Position numbers and translations under genes: made by a program | NCBI RefSeq assembly: GCF_041287255.1 | Contig: NZ_JBGGTX010000002.1 | Location: forward strand, 124,001-188,000 | DNA from: Tamlana flava | GTDB lineage: Bacteria; Bacteroidota; Bacteroidia; Flavobacteriales; Flavobacteriaceae | Length of the DNA stretch: 64,000 nucleotides | Direction of reading: 5' to 3' | Notes under the pieces: generated by a model | The model's database searches: none | The model's input: the letters and a program-made list of their open reading frames with translations, nothing else | Told to the model about the DNA's origin: nothing | In this document: positions 51,104 to 59,512 of the stretch, piece after piece | Layout: the number at the start of each line of letters is the position of its first letter | How positions within the stretch are numbered: position 1 is the first letter of the stretch

Positions 51104-51241
51104 ATGAACACCATTGTACAATACATACTCGTATTTTCGGCTCTCGTTTTGGCTATTGCGTTTTTAGTGAAAAAATTCTTCTTTAAAAAGTCCAAATCGA
51201 AAAAAGCCTGCGGTGGAAGTGATGATTGTGGTTGTCATTAG
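51104..51241 (+). CDS. FeoB-associated Cys-rich membrane protein, 45 aa
   Basis: Too short for most gene finders. The ATG at 51104 gives 45 residues: a membrane helix (TIVQYILVFSALVLAIAFLV, residues 3-22), a basic stretch (KKFFFKKSKSKK) and a Cys-rich end ACGGSDDCGCH. This is the FeoB-associated Cys-rich protein (PF12669-like) that follows feoB in many Bacteroidota. It lies 28 bp after feoB in the same direction. The Cys/His tail may bind iron. Confidence 0.85.
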   Translation: MNTIVQYILVFSALVLAIAFLVKKFFFKKSKSKKACGGSDDCGCH

Positions 51242-51438
51242 TTTAAAATAGTAATTCTTAAGTTTTCCCCTTTTTATCACCAGTATACTGGTGGCCAAAT
51301 TAAAAATATGCTTTGTAACACTTATTTCAAGTAAAGACATGAACGCCTTTTTTAATGGTATTAAACGATTAAATCCATCACAACCCCATATGTTTTCTTA
51401 AACAACACTTTTTAAATTTAAATATACCTTAAATAATT

Positions 51439-51454
51439 TTTAGTCTTGTCTAAA
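51439..51454. promoter_or_regulatory. MntR/DtxR-type operator before TonB receptor
   Basis: TTTAGTCTTGTCTAAA is an imperfect palindrome of the form TTTAG-N6-CTAAA and is identical to 57663-57678, in front of the DtxR-type repressor operon. It sits between the -33 region and the -7 element at 51463, so binding would block polymerase. A weaker half-matching sequence lies 22 bp upstream (51417-51432). Confidence 0.75.
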
Positions 51455-51462
51455 TTTATATT

Positions 51463-51470
51463 TATATTTG
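51463..51470 (+). promoter_or_regulatory. -7 promoter element of TonB receptor gene
   Basis: TATATTTG, matching TANNTTTG, 16 bp before the receptor ATG and 9 bp after the operator-like palindrome. Confidence 0.65.
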
Positions 51471-51485
51471 CAAAAATATAAATTG

Positions 51486-53732
51486 ATGAAGCATTTAGTT
51501 TTTGTTCTCGCCCTGTTTTCATTATCCATTAATGCTCAAAAAATTACTGGCATGGTTACATCTTCAAATGAATCGTTGCCTTACGTAAATGTCTATTTGG
51601 AAAACACTTCAAAAGGAACATCATCAAACGAAATGGGAGGGTACACAATAACTGATGTGCCTTATGGAAACCATACAATTGTAGCCTCATTTACAGGCTA
51701 TAAAAAAGTAAAAAAACAGATTACAATAAATAATGAAAAGACCTTAGTCGTCAATTTTGATTTAGAGGATTCTGAATTATTAAACGAAGTCATCATTACA
51801 GGCACCTTAAAGTCGGTCTCACGCCTTGAAAGCCCAGTTCCTGTAGAGGTCTATTCACCAACCTTTTTCAAGAAGAATCCAACACCCAACATTTTTGAGG
51901 CTCTTCAAAATGTAAACGGTGTAAGGCCCCAACTTAATTGTAATGTTTGCAATACGGGAGACATCCATATAAATGGGCTTGAAGGACCCTATACTTTGGT
52001 TTTAATTGACGGCATGCCTATTGTAAGCGGGCTCTCTACAGTTTACGGATTATCGGGCATACCTAATTCTTTAATCGAACAAGTTGAGGTAGTTAAAGGC
52101 CCTGCTTCATCACTTTATGGCAGTGAAGCTGTTGGTGGCTTAATAAATATTACCACCAAACAATTTTTTAAAGCGCCTACTTTTTTTGCCGACGGATTTG
52201 TGAGCGGTTGGGGTGAGGGAAATTTGGATTTAGGCTTTAAAAGCAATATTAGTAATAAAGCAAATGTTTTAGTTGGAGTCAACTACTTTAATTATTCAAA
52301 TCCAATTGACAACAACAATGACAACTTTACCGACGTAACTCTACAAGACCGCATTTCAATTTTCCAAAAGTGGAGTTTTATAAGAAAAAATAGCAAAATT
52401 TTCTCATTGGCGGGGCGGTACTTTTATGAAGATAGATGGGGTGGAGAAATGCAATGGAACAAAAATTATAGGGGTGGCAATGAAGTTTATGGTGAAAGTA
52501 TATACACCTCTCGTTATGAACTTATTGGCAATTATGAATTACCCATATCTGAAAAGGTGAATTTTCAATTTTCATATTCTAATCATGACCAAAACTCGGT
52601 TTATGGAGATATGCCTTATCTGGCAAAACAGCAAATTGCTTTTGGGCAGTTCATTTGGGACAAGCAATTGCGTGCCCACGATTTACTTTTTGGCTTAGCC
52701 GGCCGATACAATTTTTATGACGATAATACTCCTGCCACAGAAAATGCCGACGAGGTTGCCATCCCATCAATTTTTGCACAAGATGAAATTAGGATTGACG
52801 AAAAACAACACTTGCTTTTAGGTGCACGTTACGATTATGATAAAAGACATGCCTCAATTTTCACGCCGCGAATAGCCTATAGATTCAAACCATCAAAAAA
52901 TGATATTATTAGGCTAAATGCAGGAACAGGATTTAGAGTTGTAAACCTTTTTACCGAGGAACATGCTGCATTAACAGGTGCTAGAGATGTAATAATTCAG
53001 AATGAGCTTAAACCAGAACAGTCTTATAACATTACATTAAACTATTTAAAGAAGGTGCTTTCAAAATCAGGTCATCATTATACATTTGATGCCTCATTAT
53101 GGTATACCCATTTTACAAATGCCATCATTCCAGATTATGATACCAACCCGAACCAAATTATTTATGACAATTTGAAAGGAACATCTACATCCAAAGGCTT
53201 AAGCTTTAATATCGACGCCATTTTTGATCCAAACCTTAAAGCTTCTTTAGGTGCAACTTTTCAGGATGTATCTCAAAAAGAAAACGGAGTTAAAACCAGA
53301 CAAATATTAACTGAACGCTTTACTGGGGTTTGGTCAGTCTCATATAAAAATTACCCCTCAAAGTTATCAATTGATTATACAGGAAATATTTACGGCCCCA
53401 TGCGATTACCAACATTGGGTGATTTAGACCCCCGAAGCAACTATGCGCCAACATGGAGCATTCAAAATATTCAATTTACCTATAACGGAATTAAAAACTT
53501 TGAACTTTATGGCGGTGTAAAAAACTTGCTAAACTGGACACCGAATAAAGGAAATCCCTTCATTATTGCGCGCTCAGAAGACCCTTTTGATAAAAATGTT
53601 GCATTAGATAACCAAGGAAACGTTATTGCAACCGATGAAAACCCTTATGCACTGACTTTTGATCCATCTTATGTTTATGCCCCAAACCAAGGCAGACGCC
53701 TATTTCTTGGTTTGAGATATACGGTTAATTAA
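51486..53732 (+). CDS. TonB-dependent outer-membrane receptor, likely metal or metallophore
   Basis: Takes up a substrate across the outer membrane, driven by TonB. With the ATG at 51486 it has 748 residues: a signal peptide to SINAQ, a CarboxypepD_reg-like domain at about 18-100 (KITGMVTSSNESLPYVNVYLENTSKGTSSNEMGGYTITDVPYG), a plug at about 110-225 (with LNCNVCNTGDIHINGLEGPYTLVLIDGMPIVSG and SLIEQVEVVKGPASSLYGSEAVGGLINI), and a barrel ending in a TonB-receptor-type terminal strand (YVYAPNQGRRLFLGLRYTVN). The Cys pair in the plug (NCNVCN) is unusual. The MntR-like operator and promoter lie directly upstream. It converges, overlapping by 4 bp, with the split-FeoB operon. Manganese or iron is the likely substrate. 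Confidence 0.9.
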   Translation: MKHLVFVLALFSLSINAQKITGMVTSSNESLPYVNVYLENTSKGTSSNEMGGYTITDVPYGNHTIVASFTGYKKVKKQITINNEKTLVVNFDLEDSELLNEVIITGTLKSVSRLESPVPVEVYSPTFFKKNPTPNIFEALQNVNGVRPQLNCNVCNTGDIHINGLEGPYTLVLIDGMPIVSGLSTVYGLSGIPNSLIEQVEVVKGPASSLYGSEAVGGLINITTKQFFKAPTFFADGFVSGWGEGNLDLGFKSNISNKANVLVGVNYFNYSNPIDNNNDNFTDVTLQDRISIFQKWSFIRKNSKIFSLAGRYFYEDRWGGEMQWNKNYRGGNEVYGESIYTSRYELIGNYELPISEKVNFQFSYSNHDQNSVYGDMPYLAKQQIAFGQFIWDKQLRAHDLLFGLAGRYNFYDDNTPATENADEVAIPSIFAQDEIRIDEKQHLLLGARYDYDKRHASIFTPRIAYRFKPSKNDIIRLNAGTGFRVVNLFTEEHAALTGARDVIIQNELKPEQSYNITLNYLKKVLSKSGHHYTFDASLWYTHFTNAIIPDYDTNPNQIIYDNLKGTSTSKGLSFNIDAIFDPNLKASLGATFQDVSQKENGVKTRQILTERFTGVWSVSYKNYPSKLSIDYTGNIYGPMRLPTLGDLDPRSNYAPTWSIQNIQFTYNGIKNFELYGGVKNLLNWTPNKGNPFIIARSEDPFDKNVALDNQGNVIATDENPYALTFDPSYVYAPNQGRRLFLGLRYTVN

Positions 53733-55150
53733 GCTGCAAGTAGCCTCCAAATTTGAGCCACTAAAAAGGTTACGATAAACCCTAAAATAACTGGCATTAT
53801 TGACGCTACCACAGTCCATTTTGCACTTTTGGTTTCTTTATAAATGGTATAAATGGTTGTACTACATGGGTTATGGAGCAAACTAAAAAGCATCAAGTTA
53901 ATGGCCGTTAGAAGCGTCCATCCTCCTGCCCGCAAAATATCCCCTGTGGCATTCATAGAATCCAGCTCAAACATAACACCAGCACCTTCACCGCCACCAA
54001 TGCCTGTAACCAAAACGGTGAGCATTAAAACCGTTGGGATTACAATTTCGTTGGCTGGTATGGCCACTATGTAAGCCAATAAAATCACTCCGTTCAACCC
54101 TAAAAGAAATCCAAAACCGTCCATTCCATGTATGGCCCATGCGGCAATACTTTCATCACCTAAATGAATATTTGAAATCAACCAAATAACTGCTCCCGCA
54201 GGTGCAGCAAACACTATAGCCCGCCATAAAACGATTAAGGTTCTGTCAATCAATGAAGTGTAAAGTGTTTTCCAAAATCGAGGTGGTCTGTACGGTGGCA
54301 ATTCCAAATTAAAGGTGGACACTTCACCTTTTAAAACCGTTTTTGATAATGCCCACGACACACCAAACATAAACGCCATACCCAAAACCGCAATACCTAT
54401 TACCGCCAATAAGGATACTAAACTTGAAAATGATTTAGGCACTATTGCGCCAATAAAGATGGTTGCTATAAGTATTTGTGTCGGCCAGCGTCCATTACAC
54501 AATGAAAAATTATTGGTAATGATGGCTATTAAACGCTCTCTCGGGCTATCAATAATTCTGGTTGCCACAACACCAGCCGCATTACAACCAAAACCCATAC
54601 TCATAGTTAACGCTTGTTTACCATGCGCACCTGATTTTTTGAACAAAGAATCGAGATTAAACGCCACACGAGGTAAATAACCAAAATCTTCAAGCAAGGT
54701 AAACATAGGAAAAAATATGGCCATTGGTGGTAGCATGACCGCAATAACCCAAGCCACTGCCAGATAAACGCCATCTATTAGAAACCCGTCAAGCCACCAG
54801 GGCATCCCGACACTGGCTGCCCCACTTTTTAATGCTGGGTGAATGGTGTCGAGCAATAAATTGGCCAACATAGAGGACGGGTAGTTTGCACCAACAATGG
54901 TCAACCAAAGTACCACCCCTAGTATTAAAAACATGATAGGAAATCCAAAGATTTTGCTGGTTACTATTTTATCGATTTTTGCATCCAAGCGGAAGCGTTT
55001 TTCCGAATCATTTGTCGTAACTGTATCTTTAACGATATCAGCTGCATCGGCGTAAATACTCTCGGTTAAATTATCATGAAACTCATCGCCAATTTGCCAG
55101 CGCAATTCGTTGGAAAGTTCAATGATATTATCAATATTATTCTCCTTCAT
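53729..55150 (-). CDS. Split FeoB, membrane permease part
   Basis: Stand-alone membrane half of a FeoB-type transporter, 473 residues (ATG at 55150; a TTG nine bases earlier is less likely). It has the gate regions of FeoB: PRVAFNLDSLFKKSGAHGKQALTMSMGFGCNAAGVVATRIIDSPRERL (Cys189 in the GxGCxxxxV site) and NNFSLCNGRWPTQIL with Cys218, where canonical FeoB has CGARLPVY. About ten membrane helices follow from residue 65 on. A short soluble N-terminus replaces the GTPase. The gate differs from FeoB at 48976, as in the FeoB2-type transporters linked to Mn2+ in other Bacteroidota. Fourth gene of the repressor-GTPase-permease operon, 12 bp from the GTPase gene. Confidence 0.85.
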   Translation of the reverse strand: MKENNIDNIIELSNELRWQIGDEFHDNLTESIYADAADIVKDTVTTNDSEKRFRLDAKIDKIVTSKIFGFPIMFLILGVVLWLTIVGANYPSSMLANLLLDTIHPALKSGAASVGMPWWLDGFLIDGVYLAVAWVIAVMLPPMAIFFPMFTLLEDFGYLPRVAFNLDSLFKKSGAHGKQALTMSMGFGCNAAGVVATRIIDSPRERLIAIITNNFSLCNGRWPTQILIATIFIGAIVPKSFSSLVSLLAVIGIAVLGMAFMFGVSWALSKTVLKGEVSTFNLELPPYRPPRFWKTLYTSLIDRTLIVLWRAIVFAAPAGAVIWLISNIHLGDESIAAWAIHGMDGFGFLLGLNGVILLAYIVAIPANEIVIPTVLMLTVLVTGIGGGEGAGVMFELDSMNATGDILRAGGWTLLTAINLMLFSLLHNPCSTTIYTIYKETKSAKWTVVASIMPVILGFIVTFLVAQIWRLLAA

Positions 55151-55162
55151 TTGTTTCAAATA

Positions 55163-55927
55163 TTATACTAGTTCACCCGTCCTCAATGCATTAATAATTT
55201 GCTTGTCGCCTTCCAATAATCTGAAAGCAATCCAACGGCTATTAGGAATATCGGGAAACTCCTTTTCTATTTCAGCGGATAAAGTTTTAACTGCCTTCTC
55301 AATGTTTTCGGGAACATTTTTTATACGATGTGGCTTGCAAACAATATCGCCACTTGCCACTTCACTAATTGTTTGTATTAACTCTGGAATGCCTTGATTA
55401 AATCTGGCACTTGTTGGTACAACGGGAATGCCCAAATCGCGTGACAAGGTTCGAACATCTATAGATATGTTATTGCGTTTTGCTTCGTCCATTAAGTTTA
55501 AACACAAAACCACTTTATTGGTGATTTCTAAAATCTGAAGAACTAAATTTAGGTTACGCTCCAAACGGTTGGCATCAGCAACAATTACCGTTACATCTGG
55601 TTTTCCGAAAAGGATGAAATCCCTAGCTGCTGCTTCGTCTTCCGATGTTGAAAGCAACGAGTAAGTACCTGGTAAATCAACCAATTTATATTTTTTGGTA
55701 TTATACTCAAAACCTCCTTCGGCCCTTGTAACCGTTTTTCCAGGCCAGTTTCCAGTATGTTGGCGCAAACCCGTTAAAGAATTAAAAACAGTACTTTTTC
55801 CTGTATTTGGGTTACCGGCCAACGCCACAACAAAATCAAAATTAGTAGTATGGATGCCCAATTTCTTTAAGCCATCAGCATTAAAATGTTCGCATGTTTC
55901 GCAAGCACTCTTAACTTTATTTTCCAT
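55163..55927 (-). CDS. Split FeoB, stand-alone GTPase
   Basis: The G-protein part of a FeoB transporter as a separate 254-residue protein (ATG at 55927). It has G1 GNPNTGKST (38-46), the switch I sequence GNWPGKTVTRAEG with Thr, G3 DLPGTYS (84-90), and G4 NLMD (144-147). A helical GDI-like region follows to about residue 245, where the membrane part would start in FeoB. A Cys9-x2-Cys12 pair lies in the N-terminus (SACETCEHF), before the G domain, and may bind metal. The gene lies between the DtxR-FeoA fusion and the permease gene, with 3 and 12 bp spacing, so the three proteins are made together. It must reach the permease by protein contact. Confidence 0.88.
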   Translation of the reverse strand: MENKVKSACETCEHFNADGLKKLGIHTTNFDFVVALAGNPNTGKSTVFNSLTGLRQHTGNWPGKTVTRAEGGFEYNTKKYKLVDLPGTYSLLSTSEDEAAARDFILFGKPDVTVIVADANRLERNLNLVLQILEITNKVVLCLNLMDEAKRNNISIDVRTLSRDLGIPVVPTSARFNQGIPELIQTISEVASGDIVCKPHRIKNVPENIEKAVKTLSAEIEKEFPDIPNSRWIAFRLLEGDKQIINALRTGELV

Positions 55928-55930
55928 AGC

Positions 55931-56953
55931 TTAATGTTTTTTAATTAAAATTTTTGCCGCTTGGTCTTTGCGCAATGCAATGGATGTTCCTTTAATTAAA
56001 TAGGCGTGCGGCTCTCCCAATGGATTTATTAAATCGATGCTAACATCAGAACCCTTTACAAATCCTAAGTCTAACAGACGTCTTCTACTTTCACCTCTAC
56101 TTTCCCTTGATATTCCAATAATTTTAGCGGTTTCGTCTTCATTCAAGCTCGACAGTCTGGCTATATTTTCTTCTACAACAACTTCTTTTTCAAGTGGTGC
56201 CACGGTTAAATTTGCAGCCACAATAGGTGCCAAAACAAACTCTTCGCCTTCCGACTGAAACACAATTCGGGTAGCATTATTTTCAACTACCTTCAAAAAA
56301 GACCCAATATGGATTCTTTCCGCCAAAATCTGTTTATAAATAATTTCAGGTTCGTCTTCAATATGGGTAATCCTTCCCACTGAGCCAACTGGCAGCAATG
56401 GCAACTCAACACCCTTTATCTGTGCTATTTTACCAGTTTTTGTCGGGATGGGGTCACCATGCGGGTCGAACTTTGGATTTCCCAGATGCAAAGCCAATTC
56501 TTCAGCTTCATCATGGCTTAAACGGTGCTCCATAGATTCGGCCCTGTCGTGCCATTCCGTTTTATGAAAACCTGTTTTATCAGCTAAATAGCGTTCCCAA
56601 AGTCGGTGCACCCTCACTATTCGCAAAGCATAATTACGACCAGCTTCGGTAAGTTTTAAGACATCAGATTCTGAGTAAATCAAATCATTCACCGTCATTT
56701 GTTTAATGGCTTCAACAATACTTTGGTTGTTGAAATCCAAAACCTGAACCAAGGTTTTCATATCTATCTTGTTTCCTGAATTTTCAAAATGATAGATTTG
56801 CTTTAAAATATCTTCTATAATGATTTTTTTGTTGCTCTTAAAATTTTTCTTGAGAATCCAAAACCATCCTTTTACTGGCCGAAAAAGTATGTATAACAAC
56901 AATGCACCAATAAAGAATATAATTAAAGCGGTTATGGGATTATAGCTATCCAT
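55931..56953 (-). CDS. Membrane-anchored DtxR-type repressor fused to FeoA domain
   Basis: An unusual fusion of 340 residues (ATG at 56953). Residues 7-24 form a single membrane helix (ITALIIFFIGALLLYILF). Residues about 40-115 form a winged helix of the DtxR/MntR type (IEDILKQIYHFENSGNKIDMKTLVQVLDFNNQSIVEAIKQM...LTEAGRNYALRIVRVHRLWERYL). Residues about 125-180 form the dimerisation/metal domain (EWHDRAESMEHRLSHDEAEELALHLGNPKFDPHGDPIP). Residues about 180-255 are an SH3-like part, and 260-340 a FeoA domain (LSSLNEDETAKIIGISRESRGESRRRLLDLGFVKGSDVSIDLINPLGEPHAYLIKGTSIALRKDQAAKILIKKH). A DNA-binding domain tethered to the membrane and joined to the FeoB regulator may couple transport to gene control, or its HTH may now bind protein instead of DNA. 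Confidence 0.85.
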   Translation of the reverse strand: MDSYNPITALIIFFIGALLLYILFRPVKGWFWILKKNFKSNKKIIIEDILKQIYHFENSGNKIDMKTLVQVLDFNNQSIVEAIKQMTVNDLIYSESDVLKLTEAGRNYALRIVRVHRLWERYLADKTGFHKTEWHDRAESMEHRLSHDEAEELALHLGNPKFDPHGDPIPTKTGKIAQIKGVELPLLPVGSVGRITHIEDEPEIIYKQILAERIHIGSFLKVVENNATRIVFQSEGEEFVLAPIVAANLTVAPLEKEVVVEENIARLSSLNEDETAKIIGISRESRGESRRRLLDLGFVKGSDVSIDLINPLGEPHAYLIKGTSIALRKDQAAKILIKKH

Positions 56954-56954
56954 G

Positions 56955-57608
56955 TTACAGACTTATATATAAATTTTGGGCCACTTCGTTTGAAATGATC
57001 ATCTTTTGCGTTTTCGTTTCTATGGTCAATGAATTATCAAAAGGTTCAAAGTCTAGAACCTTAATCGTATCTCCCAAAGCCAAATTGTTCTTGTTTAAAT
57101 ACTTCAGAAAAACATCGGACGAATCTTTTACAAATGCTAAAATACCCTCTTTTCCGGTATCTAAATCCAGAATATTGACGCTATTTATTGGCGAATAGTT
57201 TCCATCTTTATCAGGTATAGGATCGCCATGTGGGTCGTGTGTAGGATAACCTAAAAATGCGTCCAATTCGTTGACCAATTTTAACGACTTAATATGTTCT
57301 AACTGTTCGGCTACCTCATGAACCTCATCCCAAGAAAAGTTGAGTTTTTCAACTAAAAACAGTTCCCAAAGACGGTGTTTTCTGATAACCAAAGCTGCAG
57401 CTAAACGACCTTCATTTGTTAAAGTAACCCCTTGGTACTTTATATAGTTGGCCAAGTTTTTTTCGGCCAATTTTTTAACCATATCAGTAACTGATGAAGC
57501 CTTGGTTTCCATTTTTTCAGCAATGGCATTTGTGCTCACCGCAATGGTGCCTTGCTTACCTAAATGGTAGATCGTTTTTAAATAATTTTCTTCTGAACGT
57601 GTTACCAT
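56955..57608 (-). CDS. DtxR/MntR family metal-dependent repressor
   Basis: Soluble metal-responsive repressor of 217 residues (ATG at 57608) with the expected three parts: a winged helix at 1-70 (SEENYLKTIYHLGKQGTIAVSTNAIAEKMETKASSVTDMVKKLAEK), the dimerisation/metal domain with HRLWELFLVEKLNFSWDEVHEVAEQLEH and DPHGDPIPDKDG, and a C-terminal SH3-like part (155-217). The metal ligands His/Glu/Asp occur in the usual spacing (EVHEVAEQLEH). Its own promoter region carries two operator-like palindromes (57641-57678), and an identical one precedes the TonB receptor gene. It is thus probably the regulator of the operon and the receptor, sensing Mn2+ or Fe2+. It is 1 bp from the next gene. Confidence 0.92.
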   Translation of the reverse strand: MVTRSEENYLKTIYHLGKQGTIAVSTNAIAEKMETKASSVTDMVKKLAEKNLANYIKYQGVTLTNEGRLAAALVIRKHRLWELFLVEKLNFSWDEVHEVAEQLEHIKSLKLVNELDAFLGYPTHDPHGDPIPDKDGNYSPINSVNILDLDTGKEGILAFVKDSSDVFLKYLNKNNLALGDTIKVLDFEPFDNSLTIETKTQKMIISNEVAQNLYISL

Positions 57609-57625
57609 ACAAGAGTTTTATTAGA

Positions 57626-57633
57626 CAAAGATA
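57626..57633 (-). promoter_or_regulatory. -7 promoter element of the repressor-split FeoB operon
   Basis: On the minus strand the sequence is TATCTTTG, matching TANNTTTG, 17 bp upstream of the ATG at 57608. The two operator-like palindromes lie immediately upstream. Confidence 0.65.
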
Positions 57634-57640
57634 CAAAGAA

Positions 57641-57678
57641 TTTACTTTAAGGTAAATATATTTTTAGTCTTGTCTAAA
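57641..57678. promoter_or_regulatory. Two tandem MntR/DtxR-type operators
   Basis: TTTACTTTAAGGTAAA (57641-57656) and TTTAGTCTTGTCTAAA (57663-57678) are both of the form TTTA[CG]-N6-[GC]TAAA. Their centres are 22 bp apart, two helical turns. The second is identical to 51439-51454. They cover the -33 and upstream region of the repressor promoter, consistent with autoregulation. Confidence 0.75.
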
Positions 57679-57755
57679 AACGATTTCATGAAAAACGCTC
57701 TTTAATAACTTCCAATTCAAGAATTGAATCACAAAATAAACCTTACATTAGCCAT

Positions 57756-58115
57756 ATGGCGCAACACAACCAACTTGGTAAAAAAGGCGAACAATTGGCC
57801 GCGGATTTTTTGTTAAAAAACGGTTATGATATTACTGAACGCAATTACCGTTTTGATAAAGCTGAAGTGGACATTATTGCCCAAAAAGGCGATATTTTAG
57901 CGGTTATTGAAGTAAAAACACGCTCTAGGGCTGATTTTGGAAACCCACAAGATTTTGTAAAAACCAAGCAAATTCAACGGTTGGTAAAAGCTGTAGATGA
58001 ATACGTTACCGTTAACGGATTGGATGTTGAAGTACGGTTTGATATTATTGCTATTGTAAAAGAGGATAAGCAATTTATCATCGAGCATTTAGAAAATGCT
58101 TTTTATCATTATTAA
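57756..58115 (+). CDS. YraN family (UPF0102) nuclease-like protein
   Basis: A 119-residue protein (ATG at 57756) with the family pattern GKKGEQLAADFLLKNGYDITERNYRFDKAEVDIIAQKGDILAVIEVKTRSRADFGNPQD. It has the PD-(D/E)XK-type core: Asp in AEVDIIA, Glu-x-Lys in IEVKTR, and the Gln/Lys-rich helix KTKQIQRLVKAVDEYV. The family is almost universal in bacteria and its substrate is uncertain (resolvase-like in fold). Length (about 120) is standard. It is a single gene between the repressor operon and the thioredoxin-like gene, convergent with the latter by 25 bp. Confidence 0.93.
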   Translation: MAQHNQLGKKGEQLAADFLLKNGYDITERNYRFDKAEVDIIAQKGDILAVIEVKTRSRADFGNPQDFVKTKQIQRLVKAVDEYVTVNGLDVEVRFDIIAIVKEDKQFIIEHLENAFYHY

Positions 58116-58140
58116 TTCCCATAAAGGCAGGACTGTTAGG

Positions 58141-59478
58141 TTAATCCACGCTTTCAAAAAAGTCCTTTAAAGCTTCAAGGTTTATAGGCTTATCAACTAT
58201 TTCCTTTTTCTTATTTAAAATAAAATAAGTTGGTGTTGCAGTTACGCCATAGCTATCGCCAATTTCATTGTCCCATTTGCCTTCGCCATAAACATGAATA
58301 AAATTGGGTAATTTTAATATGGTCTTTTCCCATTTAGAGCGGTCTGCTTTATCTTCCAAACCAATGGCGATAACTTTCACTTGCCCAGGCTCTAGCGCCT
58401 TTACAAACTCAAACAATTCCGGAATTTCAGCCATGCAATGCGAGCAGGTACTGCTCCAAAAAACCAGAATATAGTTTTTGGCCAGTTTTAAATCGCTCAT
58501 TTTTTTGGCTACTAAATTGCCGTTTTCTTTCACCTTTACGTCAAAATCTGGTGCTTCACTTCCTATTGAGGTGTCTTTATACAATATTAACGTATGTACA
58601 AGATCTTGGTCGTTTAATTCAATGGCAATGTCCATTAAATAATTATCTGAAATATAGTTTGCCACCGAATCATGGCCCAAATCCGCCATTTGTTGCCAAA
58701 GATCAACCAATAGTATACGCTTTACTTTTGGTGGCGCAACCTTCATTTTATCCCATACAACATCAATGTTAGTTCGATAATTTTCGGCATCATTTTTTGT
58801 TTGATCGGTTGTTCCAAAAACATAATTAAGCATTCGTTCTTGCAAAAAGCTGGAACTCTGAAGTGTTTTATTCGTGAAATCCACATGGTCGAAATAATGA
58901 TATTCCAATTGCTTAATGTAGGTTTCAACATTTAATGCTTTATTGGGAATAAAGGGCTTATTGGCTTTAATAAATTCTAAAGCTATGGTTCCTTTAGCAG
59001 CCTTTTCAAAATTTAATTGGGCTTCTCTCTGGGTTTTAAAAATAGCCTTGAGAGCCATCGTATCTTTACTTTTCTGACTGAAATAATTAGCTATACTTTG
59101 CGTGACTTTTGACATGCTGTTGGTGTAGGAAGCCACTAGTTTATTTTCAACCGATTTTACAAAATTAACTCCTGTTTCAGAATTGAAATTGACCTCGATA
59201 TCCTCTTTTCCGTTATAAATAATATCAAAATTATAATCCTCTTGGGGAATGGCGTAAACCAAGCGATAAATACCATTGGTTGCAGTTGAGTCCAGTTTGA
59301 ACGCAAAACTACCGTCCTCCTTTATTTCGGCATTGGAAATATACTTTGAAACCGTTGGGGTTGCTTTATACAAAAGTGCTACATCATAATCCCCGGGAGG
59401 AGAAAATACACCTTTAATGGTGTGTTGCCCTAAAAGGATGCTGGGTAATAAAAACGTTAAAAAAAGTATGTGTTTCAA
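58141..59478 (-). CDS. TlpA-like thioredoxin-fold exported protein
   Basis: With a TTG start at 59478 (KHILFLTFLLPSILLGQ as signal peptide) the protein has 445 residues; a GTG at 59538 would add 20 unlikely residues that overlap mfd. The N-terminal region (HTIKGVFSPPGDYDVALLYK) resembles the DUF4369 domain of Bacteroidota thiol-disulphide proteins. A helical linker follows. Residues about 325-445 form an AhpC/TlpA-type thioredoxin domain with the active site WSSTCSHCMAEIPEL (CxxC) and the cis-Pro region VTATPTYFILN. Periplasmic, probably keeping proteins reduced or acting in a stress pathway. It lies 35 bp after mfd in the same direction. Confidence 0.85.
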   Translation of the reverse strand: MKHILFLTFLLPSILLGQHTIKGVFSPPGDYDVALLYKATPTVSKYISNAEIKEDGSFAFKLDSTATNGIYRLVYAIPQEDYNFDIIYNGKEDIEVNFNSETGVNFVKSVENKLVASYTNSMSKVTQSIANYFSQKSKDTMALKAIFKTQREAQLNFEKAAKGTIALEFIKANKPFIPNKALNVETYIKQLEYHYFDHVDFTNKTLQSSSFLQERMLNYVFGTTDQTKNDAENYRTNIDVVWDKMKVAPPKVKRILLVDLWQQMADLGHDSVANYISDNYLMDIAIELNDQDLVHTLILYKDTSIGSEAPDFDVKVKENGNLVAKKMSDLKLAKNYILVFWSSTCSHCMAEIPELFEFVKALEPGQVKVIAIGLEDKADRSKWEKTILKLPNFIHVYGEGKWDNEIGDSYGVTATPTYFILNKKKEIVDKPINLEALKDFFESVD

Positions 59479-59512
59479 TATTTTAAAGTCGTTTTGTTTG
59501 TTGAAACAATAA

